Part shown: in pieces, positions 1 to 7,721 of the stretch
Layout of the letters: the number at the start of each line of letters is the position of its first letter
Numbering within the stretch: position 1 is the first letter of the stretch
NCBI GenBank assembly: GCA_938049335.1
Contig: CALIYX010000018.1
Coordinates: 1 to 37,301, forward strand
Direction of reading: 5' to 3'
DNA from: an uncultured Clostridia bacterium
GTDB taxonomy: Bacteria > Bacillota > Clostridia > Peptostreptococcales > Anaerovoracaceae
Length of the DNA stretch: 37,301 nt
Notes under the pieces: model-generated
The model's input: the letters and a program-made list of their open reading frames with translations, nothing else
Database searches by the model: none
What the model was told of the DNA's origin: nothing
Program-made: the position numbers and the translations under genes

Positions 1-52
1 ATTGAAAGTTCAATGTATATAGCGATTTTTATCAACACTTTTTGTCCTATAG

Positions 53-116
53 CCCAAAAAACACAAAACCGATATGACGCATGAAGTGCACTTCATTTCC
101 GCCATATCGGTTTTTA
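53..116 (-). terminator. Terminator downstream of nrdD, probably bidirectional
   Basis: A long imperfect hairpin has outer arms AAAACCGATATG (65-76) and CATATCGGTTTT (103-114) and a 16-base perfect palindrome at its centre (81-96). On the minus strand the stem is followed by a U-rich run with six consecutive Us, and on the plus strand by TTTTTATTT. It lies just past the nrdD stop codon, so it most likely ends the nrdG-nrdD transcript. The symmetry would also stop a convergent transcript entering from the left. Confidence 0.8.
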
Positions 117-146
117 TTTGCTATCGCATATTCCTAAAAGCTTTGA

Positions 147-2579
147 TTAGCTTCTCTTTCCTATATATGCTCTTATGTTGCTTACATTGCTGTAAAGCTC
201 AGCTTCTTCACCGCTCTGAACTATCAGTGTTGGAGCAGAAGAGATGCTATACTGAACTGCGATTTCAGCACCATCTGCCTCATCTGCAAGTACTACATCG
301 TACTCGATACCTGCCTGGTTAAGGTAGTTCTTTGCAGCCTGACAATTAGGGCAAGTTTTTGTTGTTACGAGTATCACCTTTTCAGCATCTGAATTTGATT
401 TAGGGGCTTCTACCCTGTTTGCTCTTCCTAGCGTCTGAGTTCCAATTCTCGGCTCGTCTACTCCAGCCTCCTCAAGAAGGCTTCTGTTTACTGAGAATAG
501 TTCTTCTGGCTCGTAGGTCTTTCTGTTCTCAAACTCGCTTGACTTACCGTCATTCCAGTTGCGAACAGGTCTATAGTAGCCTGTAATTCTTGAGTAAACC
601 TCTGTTGTCTTTCCACAGTGTGGGCAAGAGAAGTGTTCACCAGCGATGTAGCCGTGTGATTCGCATATTGAGTATGTAGGTGAAAGCGTGTAGTAAGGCA
701 ACTTGAAGTTATATGCAATCTTCTTAACTAGATTTGCTGCGGCCTTCCAATCTGGCATTCTCTCACCTAGGAAGCCGTGGAATACAGTTCCTGATGTGTA
801 TAGAGTCTGCATCTCATCTTCCATCTCAAGTGCATCAAAGATGTCCTCTGTATAGTTAACTGGAAGATGTGTGCTGTTTGTATAATATGGAGCCTGGTCC
901 TTGCATGCCGCCGTGATGATGTCCGCAAACTCCTCTGTATCGTGCTTTGCAAATCTATATGTTGTAGATTCAGCAGGTGTCGCCTCTAGGTTAAAGAGAT
1001 CTCCGTACATCTCCTGATAATCTGAAAGTCTATCACGCATGTGGTTTAGAACCTCGATTGAGAAGTCACGACCCTCAGTCTTTGTTATATCGCTATCTAT
1101 CCACTTAGCATTTAGAATGGTCTCGTTCATTCCAACAAGTCCAATTGTTGAGAAGTGGTTGTTGAACGCACCTAGGTAGCGCTTTGTATATGGATATAGA
1201 CCTTCCTCAAGAAGCCTGTTGATTACCTTACGCTTTGTGTCGAGTGAGCGAGCTGCGATATCCATGTACTTATCGAGCATGCTGTAGAACTCTTCCTTTG
1301 TTGATGAGAGGTAAGCTATTCTTGGTAGGTTTAGCGTTACCACACCGATAGAGCCTGTGCTCTCTCCTGATCCGAAGAATCCGCCACCCTTCTTTCTTAG
1401 CTCTCTAAGGTCGAGACGAAGTCTGCAACACATTGATCTTACATCTGATGGGTTCATGTCTGAGTTGATGTAGTTTGAGAAGTATGGAGTACCGTACTTT
1501 GCTGTCATCTCAAAGAGAAGCTTGTTGTTTTCTGTCTCGCTCCAGTCAAAATCCTTTGTAATTGAGTATGTAGGAATTGGGTACTGGAATCCACGTCCGT
1601 TAGCATCTCCCTCGATCATAATCTCGATGAAAGCCTTGTTTACCATGTCCATCTCAGCCTTACAATCACCATAAGTGAAGTCCATCTCCTTGCCACCAAC
1701 AAGTGCAGGCATATTGATCATGTCCTCTGGAACTGTCCAGTCCAGTGTTACGTTAGTGAACGGTGCCTGAGTACCCCATCTTGATGGAGTGTTTACACCA
1801 TAGATGAATGACTGTATTGACTGCTTTACGTCCTTGTATGATAGATTGTCTACCTTAACAAAAGGAGCTAGATATGTATCAAAGGATGAGAAAGCCTGAG
1901 CTCCTGCCCATTCGTTCTGCATGATTCCTAGGAAGTTTACCATCTGATTGCAAAGTGTTGTAAGATGCTTTGCTGGTGCTGAAGTTATTCTATCTGGAAC
2001 TCCGCCTAGACCCTCCTGTATAAGCTGCTTAAGGCTCCATCCTGCGCAGTAGCCTGTTAGCATTGAAAGGTCGTGAATGTGCATGAAGCAGTTTCTGTGA
2101 GCATCTGCAACATCCTCATCATAAACCTCTGAAAGCCAGTAGTTAGCTGTTACAGCACCTGAGTTTGAAAGAATGAGTCCACCAACGCTAAGAGTCACAG
2201 TTGAGTTCTCCTTAACACGCCAGTCCTTCTCAGTTCCGATGTATCCATCGATTAGCTTCTTGTAGTCTAGCAGAGTATCTTTTGTTTCACGCACATTAGC
2301 GTGTTGACGTCTGTATAGGATGTACGCCTTTGCTGTCTTAGCATATCCGCAGTTCATCAAAGCGGACTCAACTTCGTCCTGAATCTCCTCTACCGTTGCA
2401 GCATCGAGCTTGCGTCCGTTAAGCGTGGTTGTGACGATGAGACAAATAGCTCTTGATACCGACGAAATATCCCTCGCATCAAGCTCATCTGTTGCCATAA
2501 AGGCCTTTGCGACCGCATTTTCAATCTTTGTTGGGTCAAAAGCAACCGCCGTTCCATCTCTTCTGATTACATTGTTCAT
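147..2579 (-). CDS. nrdD: Anaerobic ribonucleoside-triphosphate reductase with C-terminal redoxin domain
   Basis: Class III ribonucleotide reductase, which makes dNTPs from NTPs without oxygen using a glycyl radical installed by NrdG. The 810-residue protein has an N-terminal ATP-cone (about residues 1-90), the MCCRL active-site segment, a zinc site (C639, H642 or H649, C652, C655) and the glycyl-radical motif RITGYYRPV with Gly667. Beyond the usual end there is an extra domain of about 75 residues starting KVILVTTKTCPNC, with a CPNC dithiol at C743/C746 and a following cis-Pro-like SAPT, so it looks like a glutaredoxin/NrdH-type redoxin fused in frame. The start at 2579 is chosen because GGAGGG lies 5 bases upstream; an ATG at 2594 would overlap that site. 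It follows nrdG by 59 bases. The enzyme assignment is firm; the redoxin role as internal reductant is inference. Confidence 0.96.
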   Translation of the reverse strand: MNNVIRRDGTAVAFDPTKIENAVAKAFMATDELDARDISSVSRAICLIVTTTLNGRKLDAATVEEIQDEVESALMNCGYAKTAKAYILYRRQHANVRETKDTLLDYKKLIDGYIGTEKDWRVKENSTVTLSVGGLILSNSGAVTANYWLSEVYDEDVADAHRNCFMHIHDLSMLTGYCAGWSLKQLIQEGLGGVPDRITSAPAKHLTTLCNQMVNFLGIMQNEWAGAQAFSSFDTYLAPFVKVDNLSYKDVKQSIQSFIYGVNTPSRWGTQAPFTNVTLDWTVPEDMINMPALVGGKEMDFTYGDCKAEMDMVNKAFIEIMIEGDANGRGFQYPIPTYSITKDFDWSETENNKLLFEMTAKYGTPYFSNYINSDMNPSDVRSMCCRLRLDLRELRKKGGGFFGSGESTGSIGVVTLNLPRIAYLSSTKEEFYSMLDKYMDIAARSLDTKRKVINRLLEEGLYPYTKRYLGAFNNHFSTIGLVGMNETILNAKWIDSDITKTEGRDFSIEVLNHMRDRLSDYQEMYGDLFNLEATPAESTTYRFAKHDTEEFADIITAACKDQAPYYTNSTHLPVNYTEDIFDALEMEDEMQTLYTSGTVFHGFLGERMPDWKAAANLVKKIAYNFKLPYYTLSPTYSICESHGYIAGEHFSCPHCGKTTEVYSRITGYYRPVRNWNDGKSSEFENRKTYEPEELFSVNRSLLEEAGVDEPRIGTQTLGRANRVEAPKSNSDAEKVILVTTKTCPNCQAAKNYLNQAGIEYDVVLADEADGAEIAVQYSISSAPTLIVQSGEEAELYSNVSNIRAYIGKRS

Positions 2580-2638
2580 CCTATCCCTCCACATAACTTA
2601 TACATAGATTAACAAATTGATTACGGCCCAATACCGTT

Positions 2639-3166
2639 CTAAAGTACAAATTCATCGTCAAAGCTTATGATTTCGCCAGCATCCAGACTTTTTCTCACAT
2701 CTATGAGCCTCTGATTGCTGCTGCCTCGCCAGATATGTTTCTCGCTCTTCAGTGACTCGATAAATCTTCCGTCTACCATCACATCTATAAAGTTCAAAAC
2801 CTCTCGCGCTGCCTCGCCCGCCTTACCACTAGACACCTCATCAAAGGTAAATCCGCTATATAGCCAGATGTCTAATCCATTGGATTTTAGTGCCTCTGCT
2901 ATGTCTCTGCACTGCTCAGCCTGCAAAAGAGGATCTCCGCCTGAAAGCGTAACTCCGTCGATATACTTTGTTGCCAAAATGTCATCAATGAGCTCTTTAA
3001 CTGAAATTACTTCACCGCCACCTAGGTCATGCGTCTCTGGGTTATGACATCCCTTACAGCCGTGTTCGCAGCCCTGCATGAACACCGTATACCTTACTCC
3101 AGGCCCATTTACGGTGGTGTGTTTCTTGACTCCAGCTATAGAAACGCTCTCTTTCTTACTCTTCAT
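2639..3166 (-). CDS. nrdG: Anaerobic ribonucleotide reductase activating enzyme
   Basis: Radical SAM activase that generates the glycyl radical on NrdD. The 175-residue product carries the CxxxCxxC cluster motif (C33, C37, C40), the following HNPET segment, and the SGGDPL motif of the family; its length is typical. The start is set at 3166 because AGGGGG sits 6 bases upstream. The longer frame opening at 3193 would begin beside the -10 box of the promoter at 3196-3224 and has no ribosome-binding site. nrdG is first in the operon and nrdD follows 59 bases later. Tandem NrdR-like boxes cover the promoter, so repression when dNTP or ATP levels are high is expected. Confidence 0.95.
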   Translation of the reverse strand: MKSKKESVSIAGVKKHTTVNGPGVRYTVFMQGCEHGCKGCHNPETHDLGGGEVISVKELIDDILATKYIDGVTLSGGDPLLQAEQCRDIAEALKSNGLDIWLYSGFTFDEVSSGKAGEAAREVLNFIDVMVDGRFIESLKSEKHIWRGSSNQRLIDVRKSLDAGEIISFDDEFVL

Positions 3167-3195
3167 AGAAAGCCCCCTATCTTGCTTGCTCATTC

Positions 3196-3224
3196 ATTAT
3201 AATATCTATATATAGTATAGTCAA
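3196..3224 (-). promoter_or_regulatory. Sigma-A promoter of nrdG-nrdD
   Basis: On the minus strand TTGACT (3219-3224) is followed after exactly 17 bases by a perfect TATAAT (3196-3201), 30 bases upstream of the nrdG start. The spacer is almost entirely one of the two NrdR-like boxes. Confidence 0.85.
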
Positions 3225-3250
3225 GATGGATTTACTCCAATATATTGTTT
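3203..3250. promoter_or_regulatory. Tandem NrdR boxes
   Basis: Two 16-base sites, 3203-3218 (core CTATATATAG) and 3235-3250 (core CAATATATTG), both fit the NrdR box core CwATATATwG and are perfect palindromes at the core. They are separated by 16 bases, centre to centre 32, which is the canonical spacing of about three helical turns. One lies in the promoter spacer and the other just upstream of the -35 box, as expected for repression by the ATP-cone regulator NrdR. The nrdR gene itself is not in this window. Confidence 0.82.
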
Positions 3251-3270
3251 ATTTTATAGTCCAAAGTCCC

Positions 3271-4749
3271 TTATCTTCCACATAGAATTTTGTCATTTTC
3301 ATCTAGTCCAATCACGCTAACCCCATCCTTATTCAGCTTTTCGAGGACTTTAATCTTCTCAGCATCTATACGCTCTCCCGGAACAACAATCGGAATGCCT
3401 GGTGGATATGGAATCAGTGCCTGAGCAGAGATTTTGCCTTCGCACTCTCTAAGTGCTAGCCTTTCGGTCTCGCTTGGGACATCAAATATTTCCCCATGCC
3501 TATATAGCTCATCCATCAAAAATGCTTCATCTTCTTCACGGCTCACGCGCTTCCTACCGCTTTCGCAAGCCCCCTCAGCTATTTCACTAAGCACCGAGAT
3601 TAAAAGCTCATAGTCCTTCCTCTTGCTTCCAATGCCGCTCATTGCCATGACAAAACGAGAATCTGAAAGCTCACAGAATACGCCCCTTTCTCTCAAAAGA
3701 GCATCAAGCTCATACCCGCTTATTCCAAGCTCACGGAGGCCAAAGACTAGCTTTGTTCGATCAAGCAGCTCGGTCTCAAGAAGTTCCAGCCCTCGGATTT
3801 TTCTTAGCTCCTCATATGCATAGTCAAGGTCAGCCTGCCACTCTTTAAATAATGCATCTCCAGACTCCTCGATTATCCTTGCATTCATATCTAGTGATGC
3901 CATCAAAATGTATGAAGGACTGCTGCTCTGCAAGATCTGCAAGTTATTAGCAAGTGTATCTACATCCACCCTATCACTACAAACGAGCAGTATTGCTGTC
4001 TGCGTAAATGAAGCTAGCGTCTTATGCGTGCTCAGTATTACTATATCTGCACCGCTTGCTTCGGCTGCAAGCTTCTGGGCTTTGCTGTGCTGATTCTTTA
4101 TATCGCTCCTGGATGGCGTTATCTTATCCATAAAAGCTAGATGTGCTCCATGTGCCTCATCTACAATTAGGATTTTTCCATGTTTATGCACTATTTCGGA
4201 TATCTTTTCTATATCGCTGCAAACTCCGTAGTAGTTTGGGCTAGTTATGAGAACAGCCTTGGCTTCAGGGTGCTTTATCAGAGCTTCTTCAATACGGCTT
4301 GCGCTCACCTCGCCTGCAAGTCCATAGTCCTTTAATGTTTCAGGTGCAACAAAGACCGCCTTTCCGCCGCTCAGCATCAAAGCATTGTAGACAGACTTGT
4401 GACAGTTTGATGCCATAATCAAAGCATCTCCCTTTGATATGACACTTAATACAGATGCTATAATTCCTGCACTGCTTCCACCAACCAGCATAAATGCTTG
4501 TTTTGCAGCATACATCGCCTTATAGCGATTCATGACCTCCCGCAAAATGCTCTCCGCCTTGAATAGATTATCAGCTCCTTCAATCTCTGTCAGATCTCCG
4601 TCTATCATTAAATCTACGAAGTCCTCATAGCCATTTTCTTTAAAGAAGGCTTTCCCCTTGTGTCCTGGCATGTGAAAGCTAACGCGCTCCCTGTCGCGAT
4701 GCGCTTTGATGAATTCAATTAGTCCCTTTGATTCTCTTTGCTTATCCAT
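3271..4749 (-). CDS. Orn/Lys/Arg decarboxylase family protein (PLP, fold type I)
   Basis: A 492-residue member of the group-III basic amino-acid decarboxylases (the short SpeA/YaaO/Cad-like type of Firmicutes), which remove the carboxylate of lysine, arginine or ornithine in polyamine synthesis. Visible are the N-terminal HMPGHKG (26-32), DEAHGAH (198-204) and the PLP lysine K243 in STHKTLASFTQ. The C-terminal domain contains LIPYPPGIP. Start at 4749 is chosen because GGGAG lies 5 bases upstream; ATGs at 4761 and 4812 are less well placed. Which amino acid it uses cannot be told from sequence. It stands 89 bases after cls and before nrdG, which has its own promoter. Confidence 0.88.
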   Translation of the reverse strand: MDKQRESKGLIEFIKAHRDRERVSFHMPGHKGKAFFKENGYEDFVDLMIDGDLTEIEGADNLFKAESILREVMNRYKAMYAAKQAFMLVGGSSAGIIASVLSVISKGDALIMASNCHKSVYNALMLSGGKAVFVAPETLKDYGLAGEVSASRIEEALIKHPEAKAVLITSPNYYGVCSDIEKISEIVHKHGKILIVDEAHGAHLAFMDKITPSRSDIKNQHSKAQKLAAEASGADIVILSTHKTLASFTQTAILLVCSDRVDVDTLANNLQILQSSSPSYILMASLDMNARIIEESGDALFKEWQADLDYAYEELRKIRGLELLETELLDRTKLVFGLRELGISGYELDALLRERGVFCELSDSRFVMAMSGIGSKRKDYELLISVLSEIAEGACESGRKRVSREEDEAFLMDELYRHGEIFDVPSETERLALRECEGKISAQALIPYPPGIPIVVPGERIDAEKIKVLEKLNKDGVSVIGLDENDKILCGR

Positions 4750-4838
4750 TTTTTCTCCCATAAAATCAATGACCCACCGCCCAAGCAATTCCACACTTAA
4801 GCCGTAGGTCATGTAAAATCTTCAGGGCTTTATTAAAG

Positions 4839-6371
4839 TTAAAGCAGCGGGCTTAGCGCTCGCAAAACTCCGTCAAACAAAAGTCCAAAGAAGCTTGTCT
4901 TGCAGTTTTCCTCTAGTATCTGAGTACACCTTCCTATTGTCCTGTTAAAATCCTCTTTGATGTCCCTCAAAGAACTGCATCCCACCATGAAGGTTCCACA
5001 CTCAAAGTGAAGGTAGAGGCTCCTGTAGTCGAGGTTTATCGTTCCTACCACTGCGAGCTTATCGTCTGAGAGGAAGTTCTTAGCATGAACAAATCCCTCC
5101 TTATATTCGTAGATTTTTACACCTGCTCTAATCAGAGGCAGATAGTAGGAGCGCGTAAGCCTGAAAATTATCTTTTTATCCGGTATTCCTGGAGTTATAA
5201 GTCTTACGTCTACGCCTCTTTTTGATGCAAGCTTGAGCGCTGTGATCATTTCGTTATCTAGAATAAGATATGGCGTATAGATATACACATAGTCCTCAGC
5301 CTGATTGATTATCTCAAGGTAAACGTTTTCGCCTAGGTTTTCATCATCAAGTGGCGTATCAGAGAACGGCTGCACAATTCCGTCGCTATCAAATGGCTGT
5401 GGATGATGCACATGTGGTCTAAATTTACTGTAATCATCCTCTGTATGAATAAAGGAATTCCATATATTTAGGAACATAACGGTAAAGTTCCAAACAGCCA
5501 TGCCTTCTAACCTTATTCCCGTATCCTTCCAATGCCCGAAGTACTGCACCTTGTTTATGTATTCATCTGCTAAGTTATACCCACCTGAGTGTGCAATATA
5601 TCCATCTATTACAGTGATTTTTCTGTGATCCCTGTTGTTATATACCAGTGATAGCAACGGGCGAAGCGGGTTGAAGACATGAACTCTTATTCCGGCATGC
5701 TCTAACTTTGACGCAAAATTCAGCGGCAATTTACTTATACAGCCTATGTCATCGTACATAAGCCTTACATCTACACCCTCTGCGACCTTTTCCTGGAGTA
5801 TATCAAAGATAGAATCCCACATGTATCCTTCTTCGATTATAAAGTACTCCATGAAAATATAGTGCTTGGCACGCTTTAGATCCTCTAACATATCGACAAA
5901 AGCCTTATCCCCAAGGTCGTAGTACTTAGTCCTTGTGCCCGTCCAAGCTGGATATGGACCGTAATCTCCTATGTATTTGATTGTATCTGCGAGTCTATCG
6001 CTATATAGCTCTGACAGGCAGTTTTCCTGCTTTACATCATCTCTATGTCTTGCCCTTGTCGGTTCTATTTTGTTTTTGATTCTCTTTGATGGCCTCTTAT
6101 TACCAAAGAACCAGTACATAGCCGTTCCCAAAATAGGCATAATGCATATTATCATAATCCAGCCCAGCTTGTAGGCCGAGCTTTCATCTCTATATATGAT
6201 AAATAGGGCTACCATTATAGCAAAGATGTTAAACACTAGCGTGATGCTTCTAGAGTAATCGCCTAACCTCAAAACCATGATGGCCATCCATGCAAACTGA
6301 ATAAGTATCAAAATTCCCATTATGGTCATGCGGCTGAACACCCTGCCGAATAAACTTTTTATAAATCTCAT
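4839..6371 (-). CDS. cls: Cardiolipin synthase (phospholipase D family)
   Basis: Joins two phosphatidylglycerol molecules into cardiolipin at the membrane. The 510-residue protein begins with two to three transmembrane segments (about residues 15-35, 43-60 and 68-88) and carries both HKD motifs, HxKx4D at 249-256 and at 429-436, the second followed by the usual GTINLDYRS. Length matches the bacterial Cls family (480-510). An AGGA lies 9 bases before the ATG. A terminator stands immediately upstream, after serS, so cls is either transcribed by read-through or from a promoter inside the serS end that I could not pinpoint. Confidence 0.92.
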   Translation of the reverse strand: MRFIKSLFGRVFSRMTIMGILILIQFAWMAIMVLRLGDYSRSITLVFNIFAIMVALFIIYRDESSAYKLGWIMIICIMPILGTAMYWFFGNKRPSKRIKNKIEPTRARHRDDVKQENCLSELYSDRLADTIKYIGDYGPYPAWTGTRTKYYDLGDKAFVDMLEDLKRAKHYIFMEYFIIEEGYMWDSIFDILQEKVAEGVDVRLMYDDIGCISKLPLNFASKLEHAGIRVHVFNPLRPLLSLVYNNRDHRKITVIDGYIAHSGGYNLADEYINKVQYFGHWKDTGIRLEGMAVWNFTVMFLNIWNSFIHTEDDYSKFRPHVHHPQPFDSDGIVQPFSDTPLDDENLGENVYLEIINQAEDYVYIYTPYLILDNEMITALKLASKRGVDVRLITPGIPDKKIIFRLTRSYYLPLIRAGVKIYEYKEGFVHAKNFLSDDKLAVVGTINLDYRSLYLHFECGTFMVGCSSLRDIKEDFNRTIGRCTQILEENCKTSFFGLLFDGVLRALSPLL

Positions 6372-6397
6372 ATTCTATTGTCCTATTACCTAGCTTC

Positions 6398-6425
6398 AAA
6401 AACTAAAAGTCCGGAAGTCCGGACT
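6398..6425 (-). terminator. Terminator after serS
   Basis: On the minus strand a 7-base-pair GC-rich stem (AGTCCGG/CCGGACT, loop of 4) at 6408-6425 is followed by TTTTAGTTTTT. It lies 13 bases after the serS stop and closes the probable glnA-like/serS transcription unit. Confidence 0.8.
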
Positions 6426-6438
6426 CTTAGAAAGAAAA

Positions 6439-7710
6439 CTATTTTTTGATAACATCAACACCCATGTATTTTCTCAATGCTTCCGGTATTACAATGCTTC
6501 CGTCAGCCTGCTGGAAATTCTCCATGATAGCTGCTACGGTTCTTCCGACTGCAAGACCTGAACCGTTCAAAGTATGAACGAACTCTGGTTTTTCCTTTCC
6601 TCTGCGGAATCTAATATTCGCACGTCTTGCCTGGTAATCCTCAAAGTTACTGCATGAAGAAATCTCAACATATCTTCCGTAGCTTGGCATCCAAACCTCA
6701 ATATCGTATGTCATAGCTGATGAGAAACCTAGGTCTCCTGAGCTTAGTCTTACAACTCTGTATGGGATTCCAAGACGCTTTAGAACCTCCTCTGCATCAG
6801 CAGTAAGCTTCTCTAGCTCATCGTAAGAAGTCTCTGGATCTACGAACTTAACGAGCTCAACCTTGTTGAACTGGTGCTGGCGTATAAGACCTCTAGTATC
6901 TCTACCTGCAGAACCCGCCTCAGCTCTAAAGCAAGGTGTGTACGCTGTGTAGTAAACTGGAAGTTCTGCCTCGTCCATTATTTCGTTTGCTCTTAAGTTT
7001 GTAACCGGAACCTCTGCAGTTGGAATTAGGAAGAAGTCCTTCTGCGGAATATAGAACATATCCTCCTCAAACTTAGGAAGCTGTCCTGTTCCTGTCATTG
7101 CATCTCTATTTACCATGAAAGGAGGAAGAATCTCCGTATATGGCTGCTCCATTGTGTGAAGGTCAAGCATGAACTGAATGCACGCTCTCTCAAGTCTAGC
7201 GCCAAGACCCTTGTAAACAGTGAATCTTGTTCCACTGATCTTGCTTGCGCGACCAAAGTCTAGAATATCTAGATCCTCACCTATATCCCAGTGTGCCTTA
7301 GGCTCAAAATCGAATTCCTTAGGCTCCATAAACTTTCTAATCTCTACATTATCACTGTCATCGTTTCCGAACTGAACATCCTTATATGGAGTGTTTGGAA
7401 CGTTTAGTAGAGCGCTTTTTAGCTCAGCTTCGATTTCTGAGAGCTCAGCATCAAGAGCTTTGATTTCATCTGAAAGAACCTTCATCTCAGCCATTATTTC
7501 AGTCGTGTCCTCACCAGCCTTCTTTAGCTTAGGAATCTCTCTTGAAACTGTGTTCTGCTTGTTCTTCTTTACCTCAACATCAGCTAGGAGGCTTCTTCTC
7601 TTCTCATCCAGTTCCTTGACCTTTGAGATTCCAAAGTCACCCTTACCTCTAAACTCAACGCGGCTCTTAACACCTTCGTAATCTTCTCTTATCTTCTTAA
7701 TATCTAGCAT
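6439..7710 (-). CDS. serS: Seryl-tRNA synthetase
   Basis: Class II synthetase charging tRNA-Ser. The 423-residue product has the N-terminal long helical hairpin (about residues 27-100, rich in K/E/L heptads) that contacts the tRNA variable arm, class II motif 2 around TPCFRAEAGSAGRDTRG, and motif 3 in GSGLAVGRTVAAIMENFQ. Length is standard. The start is the ATG at 7710 with GAGGTG 6 bases upstream; an in-frame GTG at 7719 overlaps that site and is rejected. It follows the glutamine synthetase gene by 11 bases, so the two are surely co-transcribed and no T-box leader can fit between them. Confidence 0.97.
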   Translation of the reverse strand: MLDIKKIREDYEGVKSRVEFRGKGDFGISKVKELDEKRRSLLADVEVKKNKQNTVSREIPKLKKAGEDTTEIMAEMKVLSDEIKALDAELSEIEAELKSALLNVPNTPYKDVQFGNDDSDNVEIRKFMEPKEFDFEPKAHWDIGEDLDILDFGRASKISGTRFTVYKGLGARLERACIQFMLDLHTMEQPYTEILPPFMVNRDAMTGTGQLPKFEEDMFYIPQKDFFLIPTAEVPVTNLRANEIMDEAELPVYYTAYTPCFRAEAGSAGRDTRGLIRQHQFNKVELVKFVDPETSYDELEKLTADAEEVLKRLGIPYRVVRLSSGDLGFSSAMTYDIEVWMPSYGRYVEISSCSNFEDYQARRANIRFRRGKEKPEFVHTLNGSGLAVGRTVAAIMENFQQADGSIVIPEALRKYMGVDVIKK

Positions 7711-7721
7711 CTGTCTCACCT

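Noticed and set aside
74..322. Plus-strand frame of 82 codons
   Set aside because: It reads through the nrdD terminator hairpin and the antisense of the redoxin domain.
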